From AWTP1-18 sp036518635 (GTDB lineage Bacteria; Pseudomonadota; Gammaproteobacteria; Burkholderiales; Rhodocyclaceae), in NCBI GenBank assembly GCA_036518635.1, contig DATDMT010000203.1, forward strand, positions 1-18,554: a DNA stretch of 18,554 bases, read 5' to 3'. The notes beneath the pieces are model-generated. The model did not search any database and was not told the DNA's origin. It worked only from the letters and a program-made list of their open reading frames with translations. Made by a program: the position numbers and the translations under genes. Shown piece by piece: positions 1 through 6,982 of the stretch (position 1 is its first letter; each line of letters opens with the position of its first letter).

Positions 1-279
1 ATGAATTTGTCAAACTCATCCCCATCATCAAGCCGCAGTCCGTGCCAACTTGTTGTATTAATGGAGTTTTCATAAATCTGGGTGCGCATAACCTGCTAAT
101 GTTACCAAGTGGATGTTTAGCGAGCGGTGCTTTTTCGTAGGACTTCTGAACGTCACGAGATTCCGTATAGCGACTGTCTGAAAATTGAAGCAAAGCGGAA
201 GCCAATCATGAATGCAATAAGTGGCTGCTTCGGCCGAACAGCAGACCTGCTGCCGTGTTGGCTCAAATAAACTTTTGGT
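1..279. other. Low-GC strip without a recognisable gene
   Basis: This stretch is visibly less GC-rich than the rest of the window and I see no gene that I can support. On the minus strand one frame stays open from about position 205 to the left edge (about 68 codons), but it has no convincing start, ribosome binding site or recognisable motif. A near-palindrome, GCTGCTTCGGCCGAACAGC, lies at 224-242, about 40 bases past the stop of the FkbM gene. It has no T-run on the transcript side, so I do not call it a terminator. The strip may be a degenerate intergenic element or the edge of a recombined segment. Confidence 0.5.
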
Positions 280-1362
280 TCACCCCGGCACAAACGACAT
301 CACCGTCTCATAAATCGATTCGGTGTAGTGCCGCAGATAGATGCGGTAGTCCGGCCGCATCGCCAGCACCAGGCGGGGGATGCGCCAGAAGTCGCCTGCC
401 GTGTGGTAGATGGCGAGAGCGAGGCGCGGGTGGTCGCGCTGGATGATGGCCTCGGCGCCTTGCAGGGCCGGGTATTCGGCGCCTTCGATGTCGATCTTGA
501 TCAGGCTCACCGGGTCGCTGACGACGGCGGCTAACGTATCCACCTGCACCGTCACGCTGCCCTCGTTGCTGAGCTTGGAGGCCGAGCCTTGGGGGGCCAT
601 GCGCAGTTCGCCCTTGGCGTTGGAGAGGCCCATCTGGCGGCAATGGGCGCGGGGATGGGCCTGCAGCCGCTCGACGCAGCGCTGGTAGTTATCGGGCTCG
701 GGCTCGAACAGGTGGATGGCCGCATAGTCGGGGCATTGCTCGATGAACTGCAGGCTGGTGTAGCCGTCGAAGCCGCCGATGTCCACGAAGGTCTCGCCGC
801 TCTTTTTGAGGCCGAGGAAGGGCTCGAAGTACTGGCGGTCTTCGCGGGCGGTGAAGCCTTCGAGCAGGGCCAGGTCGTACTTGATGCGGAAGCTGACCAG
901 CTTGCGGAAGCACTGGCGCGATTCCTCGTCGGCCAGGGTGTCGTGTATCCACTGGTATTCGGCCTCGTGGGCGGCGTAGTCCTCGGCGAAGCCTTCGTTG
1001 AAGACCACCGGGGTCAGGGGCCTGCCGCTCCACTTGAGGAAGGCGAAGTAGTCCAGGTGTTCCAGCCCCAGGCCGTCGAGCTGGCGCTGCACCGACAGGG
1101 GGCGGCCGCCGGAGGCGGCGATGACCATGGCGTCCTTGGGCAGATCGCTGCTCTTGACCACCGGCTTGCCAAGGAATTCGCGCTCGCTGGTGTAGTCGTC
1201 CACGAAGCCGGCGATGGGGGCGGCTTCGAGTAGCGCGGCGCCGTAGACGTTGCGGCCGAAGACGTAGCGGGGGCGCGGGCTGGGGCCGAGGAATTCGGCG
1301 CAGAAGGCCTGGGCGCGGCGGATGCGCTCGGCTTCGCCGGGGGCGGTGAGCAGCAGGCTCAT
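280..1362 (-). CDS. FkbM family SAM-dependent methyltransferase
   Basis: A 360-residue predicted cytoplasmic protein that should transfer a methyl group from S-adenosylmethionine, probably to a sugar hydroxyl of a surface glycan; FkbM enzymes are typically O-methyltransferases. The C-terminal half carries the SAM-binding motif TFVDIGGFDGY (residues 191-201), an acidic FEPE at 219-222 and the FkbM hallmark IKIDIEGAE at 289-297. The first 110 or so residues form a separate Rossmann-like segment (YVFGRNVYGAALLE, then GFVDD and GKPVV), resembling the N-terminal nucleotide-binding part of PglD-like proteins that is often joined to FkbM domains. The ATG is preceded by AGGGGGG at good spacing. It is the last gene of a minus-strand operon, separated from the oxidoreductase by 118 bases that hold a dispersed repeat. 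The acceptor is unknown. Confidence 0.9.
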   Translation of the reverse strand: MSLLLTAPGEAERIRRAQAFCAEFLGPSPRPRYVFGRNVYGAALLEAAPIAGFVDDYTSEREFLGKPVVKSSDLPKDAMVIAASGGRPLSVQRQLDGLGLEHLDYFAFLKWSGRPLTPVVFNEGFAEDYAAHEAEYQWIHDTLADEESRQCFRKLVSFRIKYDLALLEGFTAREDRQYFEPFLGLKKSGETFVDIGGFDGYTSLQFIEQCPDYAAIHLFEPEPDNYQRCVERLQAHPRAHCRQMGLSNAKGELRMAPQGSASKLSNEGSVTVQVDTLAAVVSDPVSLIKIDIEGAEYPALQGAEAIIQRDHPRLALAIYHTAGDFWRIPRLVLAMRPDYRIYLRHYTESIYETVMSFVPG

Positions 1363-1480
1363 GGGGCTGCCCCCCTGTCGCTGAACGGCGCTTCGACAGG
1401 CTCAGCGCGAACGGAGTTGTTTGGCGGCTCCCGATACATCAACACGAATGGGATGGCTGCGCGCGGCACTGCGGGTGCGC
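1363..1480. other. Intra-operon gap carrying a dispersed repeat
   Basis: This 118-base gap between the oxidoreductase stop and the FkbM start holds one copy of the short repeat (about 1390-1415) and the FkbM ribosome binding site (AGGGGGG on the minus strand). I see no clear promoter or terminator. Confidence 0.6.
1390..1415 (+). repeat. Dispersed short intergenic repeat, copy 1
   Basis: The core GCTTCGACAGGCTCAGCGCG followed by AACGGA matches the two copies at 4954-4978 and 5024-5049 with one or two substitutions. The same family (TTCGACAGGCTCAGCnCGAACGG) is familiar as an intergenic repeat in many proteobacterial genomes, where over-extended gene models read it as VRAEPVEA or STGSART. It lies between two genes of one operon. 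Confidence 0.8.
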
Positions 1481-2629
1481 TCATGCCACCGGCGTCCAGC
1501 AGCGGTGGCGCGAGGACGCGGCGATGGCTTCCAGCATCTGGATGCCTTGGCGCGCTTCGCGGATGCCGAAGACGTATTCGTTGTCGCTGGGCTGGCCGTC
1601 CAAGTGGGCCAGCAGCACGTCGGCGACGTCGTAGTAGTAGTTGGCGAAGGCCTCGATGAAGCCGGCCGGGTGGCCGGCCTTGAAGCGGGTGTAGCGCGGC
1701 TGATTGGCGACCTGGATGTCGCTGCTGGCCCGGTCCACGATCATCCGGTTGCCGCGGTTGTCGGCCATGTAAATGATCTCGGGCTGCTCCTGCACCCATT
1801 CGGCAGAACCCTTGTCGCCGAAGATGCGCAGCTTGAGGCCGTTGCGATAACCGAGGGCGGTCTTGCTGTACCAGAGGTTGCAGGCAATGCCATTGGAGTA
1901 ACGGGCGATGCAGGAGACGTCGTCCACGATCTGCTCGAAGTTGCCGTAGGTGTTGGACAGAGCCACCACTTCCTCCGGCTGCTCGCCGGTGAGGAAGTGC
2001 ATGATCGAATGCAGGTGCACGCCCAGGTCGAGGGAGATGGTCGGCACCCGGTGGTCGTGCAGGCGCCAGGATTGGGGCACCAGGGGGCGGCCGTCCTGGC
2101 CGGTGCGGGCGAAGCCTTCCTGGGGCATTTCCAGATGCACTTGCTCGATGCGGCCGAAGCGGCCCTGGGCCACCATGCGCTTGATCTCTCGCAGCATCGG
2201 GTAGCCGGTGTAGTTGTAGGTGACGGCGAGGAAGCCCTGCTCGGCCAGGGCGCTGTGCACCGCATCGGCCTCTTCCAGCGAGGTGACCAGGGCCTTTTCG
2301 CAGATCACCGGGATGCCGCTGGCGAAGCACTGGGCCAGGTGGCCGGCGTGCTGGTCGGTGGGGGTGAGGATCAGCAGCGCGTCGACGCGGCCCTTTTCCT
2401 TCGTCAGCAGTTCGTCGAGGCTGGCGTGGGTGCGCTCCGGCGCGACCCGGTATTTCTCGGCAGTGGCGCGGTTGGCCTCGGCATGGCGACTGAAGCAGCC
2501 AGCCACCAGCTCGAAGCGCTGGTCCATTTCGACGGCGACGCGGTGGGTGCGGCCGACGGCGGAATCCCAGGCGCCGCCGACGAAGGCGAGCTTGAGTTTG
2601 CGCGGCACGGATGCGGTGATATCAACCAT
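1481..2629 (-). CDS. Gfo/Idh/MocA family NAD(P)-dependent sugar oxidoreductase
   Basis: A 382-residue protein expected to oxidise or reduce a sugar or nucleotide-sugar with NAD(P). The N-terminal Rossmann segment begins KLKLAFVGGAW and continues to DALLILTPTDQHAGH. The family's catalytic Glu-Lys is seen in VICEKAL, and the C-terminal domain has LDLGVHLHSIMHFLTG, matching the D-x-GVH active-site motif. I chose the ATG at 2629 (MVDITASV): it is preceded by GAGGAA at good spacing and overlaps the ATP-grasp stop codon by 8 bases, a sign of translational coupling. A longer open frame up to 2881 gives low-complexity sequence antisense-like to the real gene and is rejected. In this operon it probably alters the amino sugar made by the upstream ketoisomerase and aminotransferase, or makes the acid joined by the ATP-grasp enzyme. 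The substrate cannot be read from sequence. Confidence 0.9.
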   Translation of the reverse strand: MVDITASVPRKLKLAFVGGAWDSAVGRTHRVAVEMDQRFELVAGCFSRHAEANRATAEKYRVAPERTHASLDELLTKEKGRVDALLILTPTDQHAGHLAQCFASGIPVICEKALVTSLEEADAVHSALAEQGFLAVTYNYTGYPMLREIKRMVAQGRFGRIEQVHLEMPQEGFARTGQDGRPLVPQSWRLHDHRVPTISLDLGVHLHSIMHFLTGEQPEEVVALSNTYGNFEQIVDDVSCIARYSNGIACNLWYSKTALGYRNGLKLRIFGDKGSAEWVQEQPEIIYMADNRGNRMIVDRASSDIQVANQPRYTRFKAGHPAGFIEAFANYYYDVADVLLAHLDGQPSDNEYVFGIREARQGIQMLEAIAASSRHRCWTPVA

Positions 2630-3818
2630 ACAGTTCCTCGAGTGAGCGGACGCTGACGTAGTCGGCCAGGTGGGGCGTGACTTCGCGCATCTGGCGGAAA
2701 TCGGCGTATTCGGCGAAGAGGATCGCCAGCTTGTCGTAAGGGGCCACGTCCAGCCGCTCGCCGCTGACCTTGAGGGGCACGGTGTGCACCCGCTCTGCGG
2801 GGATGCGCTGGCTGAAGGTGTAGTTGGCCAGGGACCGCGCCAGGGAGATGGTGTGCCGCCCCACCGGCCGCGCCGGGCCACCGCCGCGGGGCGTCAGGGT
2901 CTCGCCGATGAAGGGCTGGACGAACATGTCGGTGTAGTTGATGCCGGTGGAGTGCTCGATCAGGCCGCCGTAGAGGTCGCCGGGGCAGCGCCGCATGCAC
3001 TCGATGATCCAGTGGCGCTCGCCGCTGACGATCAGTTGCGTATGCAGCAGGCCGTCGGCCAGGCCGAGGGCGGCGATCAGCCGCTGCATCGAGGCGCGCA
3101 TGGCGGCGCAGGTGGCCTCGGGCAGGATGCTCGGGTGGTTGGAGCAATTCACCTGGTAGGGATAGACGGTGCAGTACTCGTCCACGAACACGTCGTAGAC
3201 GATCTCGCCGCCGCGGATGAAGGCGGAGTGGCTGTGCAGGGTGCCGTCCACGAATTCCTCGATGACGATCTCGCCGCTGCGCGAGGCCGCCTCCGCCGCG
3301 GCGACAGCGGCGGCAAGCTGGTCGGCGGCGAGCACTTTGGTGACGCCGCGGCCGCTGAAGCTATCCACGGGCTTGACCAGCAGCGGGTAGGCCAGGCCGC
3401 TGACGTCCACATGCTCGCCGCGGGCCTGGCGGCGCGAGCGCGGCGCCGGCAGATCGGCGGCCTCGGTGAAGGCGCGGAAGCGGTGCTTGGTGTGGAGGAT
3501 GGCGGCGGTTTCCAGGGTGTCGAAACCGCCATAGCCCAACTGCGCCGCGACCCAGGTGCTGGCGAGGTAGGAGTAGTCGTTGCAGGTGGGCACCAGGTAG
3601 TCGTAGCGCTGCGCCTGCACCAGCTTCAACAGCGCATCCCGGTCGGAATAGTCGAAGTAGTGGGAGGCGTCGGCGTACTGGTGGCAGGGGTCGCTCTGCT
3701 TGTTGCCGCAGACCTCGACGGTGAGGCCGCGCTTTTTCAGGGCGAAGAACATCGGCGCGGCGCTGAAGCTGCTGCCGACCAATAGTGCACGGGGGGCGCG
3801 TTGGGCGTTGGAACTCAT
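2622..3818 (-). CDS. ATP-grasp ligase (carbamoyl-phosphate synthase-like fold)
   Basis: A 398-residue predicted cytosolic ligase of the ATP-grasp superfamily, which activates a carboxylate with ATP and joins it to an amine or similar nucleophile. The N-terminal pre-ATP-grasp part starts RALLVGSSFSAAPMFFAL and contains YDYLVPTCNDYSYLA. The ATP-binding lysine lies in YPLLVKPVDSFSGRGVTKV (about residue 150), the hinge in IVIEEFVDG, and the metal-binding region in HWIIECMRRCPGD, where the usual E-x-N-x-R motif appears as ECMRR. Its stop overlaps the oxidoreductase start by 8 bases and its ATG at 3818 overlaps the aminotransferase stop (3815) by 4 bases, so the three are probably cotranslated. Context suggests that it adds an amino-acid or hydroxy-acid group to the 3-amino sugar; this is inference, as amine and acid substrates vary widely in this superfamily. 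Confidence 0.85.
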   Translation of the reverse strand: MSSNAQRAPRALLVGSSFSAAPMFFALKKRGLTVEVCGNKQSDPCHQYADASHYFDYSDRDALLKLVQAQRYDYLVPTCNDYSYLASTWVAAQLGYGGFDTLETAAILHTKHRFRAFTEAADLPAPRSRRQARGEHVDVSGLAYPLLVKPVDSFSGRGVTKVLAADQLAAAVAAAEAASRSGEIVIEEFVDGTLHSHSAFIRGGEIVYDVFVDEYCTVYPYQVNCSNHPSILPEATCAAMRASMQRLIAALGLADGLLHTQLIVSGERHWIIECMRRCPGDLYGGLIEHSTGINYTDMFVQPFIGETLTPRGGGPARPVGRHTISLARSLANYTFSQRIPAERVHTVPLKVSGERLDVAPYDKLAILFAEYADFRQMREVTPHLADYVSVRSLEELYG

Positions 3819-4909
3819 GGACTGAAGCTGCGGATGGCCTCGATCACCCGGTCCTGGCTGGCGGGGTCGAGGGTGGGGGACATGGGCAGACTGAGGACGC
3901 GGTCGGCCAGCCGCTCAGCCACCGGCTGTGGAGCGAAGGCGCGGTCGCGGTAGCAATCCTGGCGGTGGGGCGGGATCGGGTAGTGGATCAGGGTTTCCAC
4001 ACCGTGGCTGATCAGATGCTGCTGCAGCTCTGCGCGCCGCGCGCTCTGCACCACGTAGAGATGCCACACCGACTCGGCGCCCGCCACCACCAGCGGCAGC
4101 TCCACGCCGGCGCCGGCCAGGCCTGCGCGGTAGCGGGCGGCCACGGCGGCGCGGCGGGCGTTGGCGACGTCCAGATGGCGCAGCTTGACCCGCAGCAGGG
4201 CGGCCTGCAGTTCGTCGAGGCGGGAGTTGTGGCCCAGGGCCTCGTGGCGGTACTTCACTTTCGAGCCGTAGTTGCGCAGCAGGCGCACCTTGTCGGCGAT
4301 GGCGGCGTCGTTGGTCAGCACCGCGCCGCCGTCGCCCAGGGCGCCGAGGTTCTTGCCGGGATAGAAGCTGGTGCCCGCCGCGTCGCCCAGGCCGCCGGCG
4401 CGGCGGCCCTGGTAGCGGGCGCCCTGGGCCTGGGCGGCGTCCTCGATCACCAGCAGCTTGTGCTGGCGGGCGAAGGCCTTGATCGCCGCCATCTCCGCCG
4501 GCTGGCCGTAGAGATGCACCGGCATCACCGCCGCCGTGCGGGGCGAGAGGGCGGCGGCCAGCGCCGCCGGATCGAGATTGCCGGTGTCGGCGCGCACTTC
4601 CACCGGCACCGGCGTGGCGCCGCAGCGGCTCACCGCCAGCCAGGTGGCGATGAAGGTGTGGGACGGCACCAGCACCTCGTCGCCGGGGCCGATGCCGTAG
4701 GCGCAGAGCAAGAGGTGCAGCGCATCGAGGCCGTTGCCGACGCCGACGCAGTGAGCCACCTCGCAATAGGCGGCGAACTCCTCTTCAAAGGCGGCCAGCT
4801 CGGCGCCCTGGATGTACCAGCCGGAAGCCAGCACGCGGGCGAAGGTCGCCTCCAGCTCGGCCCGCTGCTCGCCGTTCACTGCCTTGAGGTCGAGGAAGGG
4901 AACGCTCAC
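3815..4909 (-). CDS. DegT/DnrJ/EryC1/StrS PLP-dependent sugar aminotransferase (FdtB/QdtB-like)
   Basis: A 364-residue aminotransferase predicted to convert a nucleotide-linked 3-keto-6-deoxyhexose to the 3-amino sugar using PLP and an amino donor such as glutamate. The order of motifs is typical: VPFLDLKAV at the N-terminus, VGVGNGLDAL (about 55-64), DEVLVPSHTFIAT, IEDAAQAQGA with D157 and Q160, and SFYPGKNLGALGDGG with the Schiff-base lysine K186. I place the start at a GTG (4909): GGAGGG stands seven bases upstream and the protein then begins at the conserved VPFLDL. An open frame continues upstream to 5038, but that extension is translated intergenic repeat. The gene lies directly downstream of an FdtA/QdtA-type ketoisomerase, which points to a dTDP-3-amino-3,6-dideoxyhexose. 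It overlaps the ATP-grasp gene by 4 bases. Confidence 0.92.
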   Translation of the reverse strand: MSVPFLDLKAVNGEQRAELEATFARVLASGWYIQGAELAAFEEEFAAYCEVAHCVGVGNGLDALHLLLCAYGIGPGDEVLVPSHTFIATWLAVSRCGATPVPVEVRADTGNLDPAALAAALSPRTAAVMPVHLYGQPAEMAAIKAFARQHKLLVIEDAAQAQGARYQGRRAGGLGDAAGTSFYPGKNLGALGDGGAVLTNDAAIADKVRLLRNYGSKVKYRHEALGHNSRLDELQAALLRVKLRHLDVANARRAAVAARYRAGLAGAGVELPLVVAGAESVWHLYVVQSARRAELQQHLISHGVETLIHYPIPPHRQDCYRDRAFAPQPVAERLADRVLSLPMSPTLDPASQDRVIEAIRSFSP

Positions 4910-4953
4910 TGGACTACCCTCCACGGCAGAGGGAGGCTTGATTAAACCTCCAG

Positions 4954-4978
4954 CCGTTCGGGCTGAGCCTGTCGAAGC
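4954..4978 (-). repeat. Dispersed short intergenic repeat, copy 2
   Basis: CCGTTCGGGCTGAGCCTGTC followed by GAAGC is the reverse complement of the copy 1 type, with a G in place of C inside the GCGCGAA part. It faces copy 3, 45 bases away. Confidence 0.8.
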
Positions 4979-5023
4979 CTGCCTTGGGCCCAGCCGAGGA
5001 GCCCAGCGTTGACGCATCACGCG

Positions 5024-5049
5024 TTTCGACAGGCTCAACGCGAACGGAG
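5024..5049 (+). repeat. Dispersed short intergenic repeat, copy 3
   Basis: TTTCGACAGGCTCAACGCGA followed by ACGGAG is almost identical to copy 1 (AACGC in place of AGCGC, TTT in place of CTT) and is inverted relative to copy 2, so that the pair could form a long hairpin. Confidence 0.8.
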
Positions 5050-5074
5050 CTATTTAGGCCTTCGCCAAGGGCAC

Positions 5075-5491
5075 TCATGGCTTGGCCTGCCGGACGGCGG
5101 CGAGGAATTCGTCGTAGCAGCGGAAGTAGTCGGCCTCGTCGTAGTAGTCGGAGGCGATCACCATGCAGACGGCGCCGGAGGAAAAATTGTCCAGGTCGCG
5201 CCAGATCATCGGTGGGATATACAGGCCGCGATAGGGCCGGTTGAGGTGGAACTTGTTCTTTTCGACGCCGTCGTCGAGGCCCACGTCGAAGCTGCCGGAG
5301 AGGGCGATCATCAACTGATGCAGGCCCTTGTGGGCATGGGCGGCGCGGGCGGCGCCGGCGGGAATGTCGTAGAGATAGTAGGTGCGCTTGAAATCGAAGG
5401 GGACGTGCCGCTCGGCCTCGATGAAGGTGAGGTTGCCCCGGTGATCATGGATCTTGGGCAGTTCGACAATCCGGCAATCGCTGAGCGGCAT
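5075..5491 (-). CDS. fdtA: FdtA/QdtA-type cupin: dTDP-4-keto-6-deoxyglucose 3,4-ketoisomerase
   Basis: A 138-residue single-domain cupin, the usual length for this family. FdtA/QdtA enzymes convert dTDP-4-keto-6-deoxyglucose to a 3-keto isomer, the step before 3-amination. Visible motifs are HDHRGNLTFIE (15-25), RAAHAHKGLHQLMIALSGS (49-67) with H52 and H54 where the family has its active-site histidines, GLYIPPMIWRDLDNFS (89-104) and a C-terminal SDYYDEADYFRCYDEFL, all typical of FdtA/WxcM-like cupins. The ATG at 5491 is preceded by GAGGGGA; a longer frame to 5608 is not family-like. It is the first gene of the operon and is followed by the aminotransferase. Sequence inspection cannot tell whether the product is galacto (Fuc3N route) or gluco (Qui3N route). 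The dTDP-glucose synthesis genes rmlA and rmlB are not in the window. Confidence 0.87.
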   Translation of the reverse strand: MPLSDCRIVELPKIHDHRGNLTFIEAERHVPFDFKRTYYLYDIPAGAARAAHAHKGLHQLMIALSGSFDVGLDDGVEKNKFHLNRPYRGLYIPPMIWRDLDNFSSGAVCMVIASDYYDEADYFRCYDEFLAAVRQAKP

Positions 5492-5710
5492 GGCATCCGG
5501 TCCCCTCGGACAGGTAAGGACGGAGGGCGCGGGCGCACCTCCCGAGGCCCGTAGTGTAATCGAGGGGTCTGACCGGAAAGCCCGCAAAAAGCCGGAATTC
5601 GGGCTCATCTACACATCATCACCGGCGCTTCGGCCGCAGCCGCTGTGCCAGAATCATCCGCCATCGGCCACGCCCCCGGCGCGGCGCCACGATCTGCCCC
5701 GGAGGGCCGC
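5492..5710. promoter_or_regulatory. Divergent intergenic region between fdtA-like gene and plus-strand glycosyltransferase
   Basis: Promoters in both directions are expected in these 219 bases. On the minus strand a weak sigma-70-like match can be drawn: TACACT as -10 (5553-5558) with CTTTCC or TTTCCG as a poor -35 at about 5574-5580, spacing 15-16. A near-palindrome, AGCCGGAATTCGGGCT (5590-5605, 7 of 8 pairs match), lies just upstream of that and could be an operator. Both readings are tentative. Confidence 0.3.
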
Positions 5711-6979
5711 ATGTTCATCAGCATTCCCGCCATCGACACCGCCGTGGAACAACACATCGCCGCCGGCCAGTACAACGAGGCCCTGGCCAACATCGTCGTC
5801 GGCGTGCACAACCATTACCTGCTGCCGGAAGTGGATCACCGCTTCCTCTACTACCCGATTTTCGACCGGCACATCCAGCGGCTGGCCGACATCCTGCTGG
5901 CCCAGGCACCGGCGCCGGCCGCGGCGCAGCCCGGCGACAGCACGCTGATCGTCACCACGCTGATGTCCCAGGTCGGCGGCCATTCCCGCGTCATCGAGGA
6001 CGTGATGGCGGAAGTGGCCGCGCCGGTGCTGGTGCTGACGGACCTGTTCTGGTTCTACCGCAAGGACCCGGATCAACTGAACTGGCTGTTCGACGCCCAC
6101 CCCGACACCCCGGTGATCGTCCTGCCCCAGCGCAGCATCTGGGACAAGTGCCGGGCGCTGCATGCCCTGACCCTGCGCCTGCAGCCGCGCAACATCCTCT
6201 ACTTCCACAATCACCAGGACCCGATTCCCTTCGTCGGCACCATCGGCCACCCCGGCTCGAGGAAGACCCTAGTCCATCACTGCGACCACAACCCGAGCCT
6301 GGGCAACACCCTGGCGGCGGTGGACCACGCGGACCTGACCGAGGAGATGGCCGGCCCCTGTGCCCGCCACCTCGGCAAGCAAGTCCAGGTGCTGCCGCTG
6401 TCCATGCCGGACGGCGGGCGCAAGGCGTTCGCGCCCTGCCAGGGCAATGACTTCTCGGTGGTCACTTCCGGCACCGAAGCGAAGTTCACCCGCAGCGGCG
6501 AGATGGCCTTGCAGAACGTCGTCGCCACCACCCTAGGCTGCGTCGGCGGCCGCTTCTATCACATCGGTCCGCTGGCCGAAGACTGGGCCGCGGAAATCAA
6601 GGCCCACCTGGCGCGGCAGCAGATCGACCCGGCGCGCTTCGTGCCCCTCGGCCCGGTGGAATCCCTGTGGCAGACGCTGCTGGGGCTGGATGCCCAGCTC
6701 TACATCGGCTCGGCGCCGGTGGGCGGCGGGCGCGCCTCGATCGAGGCCCAGGGCTGCGGCTACCCTGTGGTGTACTTCATCAAGGACCCGGGCGCGGTGC
6801 TGGCGCTGTACTCGCTCTACGCCAGCAAGGAACTGGGCTGGAGCAATCTGGCCGAGCTGCAGGCGGCGCTGCAGGATGTCGGGCCGCGCCTGCCGCGCCT
6901 CTCCGACGAAGCGCGGGCGCTGTATGACCGCCACTTCTCCCGCGAGTGCTTCCGGCGCGGGCTGCAGGCCATTACCTAA
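5711..6979 (+). CDS. GT-B-like glycosyltransferase
   Basis: A 422-residue protein that I read as a GT-B-fold glycosyltransferase acting on a surface glycan. The N-terminal half has a Rossmann-like start (DSTLIVTTLMSQVGGHSRVI, residues 76-95, with the Gly-Gly-His of a typical donor/acceptor loop) and later HHCDHNPSLG (189-198). The C-terminal half has FSVVTSGTEAKFTR, then FYHIGPL and a donor-site-like stretch LYIGSAPVGGGRASIEAQGCG followed by YPVVYF. The start at 5711 has GGAGGG five bases upstream and leads directly into MFISIPAIDTAV; a 22-residue extension to 5645 looks non-coding. It is the only plus-strand gene here, divergent from the sugar operon, and its stop lies 3 bases from the stop of the convergent CgeB-like gene. 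Donor and acceptor are unknown. Confidence 0.68.
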   Translation: MFISIPAIDTAVEQHIAAGQYNEALANIVVGVHNHYLLPEVDHRFLYYPIFDRHIQRLADILLAQAPAPAAAQPGDSTLIVTTLMSQVGGHSRVIEDVMAEVAAPVLVLTDLFWFYRKDPDQLNWLFDAHPDTPVIVLPQRSIWDKCRALHALTLRLQPRNILYFHNHQDPIPFVGTIGHPGSRKTLVHHCDHNPSLGNTLAAVDHADLTEEMAGPCARHLGKQVQVLPLSMPDGGRKAFAPCQGNDFSVVTSGTEAKFTRSGEMALQNVVATTLGCVGGRFYHIGPLAEDWAAEIKAHLARQQIDPARFVPLGPVESLWQTLLGLDAQLYIGSAPVGGGRASIEAQGCGYPVVYFIKDPGAVLALYSLYASKELGWSNLAELQAALQDVGPRLPRLSDEARALYDRHFSRECFRRGLQAIT

Positions 6980-6982
6980 GGT

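Larger units (their letters stand above)
4910..5074. other. Gap between cupin and aminotransferase genes with an inverted repeat pair
   Basis: This 165-base gap holds two copies of the dispersed repeat in opposite orientation (4954-4978 and 5024-5049) and the aminotransferase ribosome binding site. Transcribed, the two arms could pair across about 45 bases. I see no T-run and no clear promoter. Confidence 0.6.

Noticed and set aside
1..205. Open minus-strand frame of about 68 codons reaching the left edge, and a short plus-strand frame open from 3 to 140
   Set aside because: No start with a ribosome binding site, no motif that I recognise, and both strands are open at once. Without sequence further left it cannot be supported.
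4910..5038. N-terminal extension of the aminotransferase by 43 codons
   Set aside because: It is translated dispersed repeat (STGSART-type peptide). The GTG at 4909 has a strong ribosome binding site and the family's conserved N-terminus.
5492..5608. N-terminal extension of the cupin by 39 codons
   Set aside because: The family is about 135-140 residues long, and the ATG at 5491 gives exactly that with a GAGGGGA upstream.
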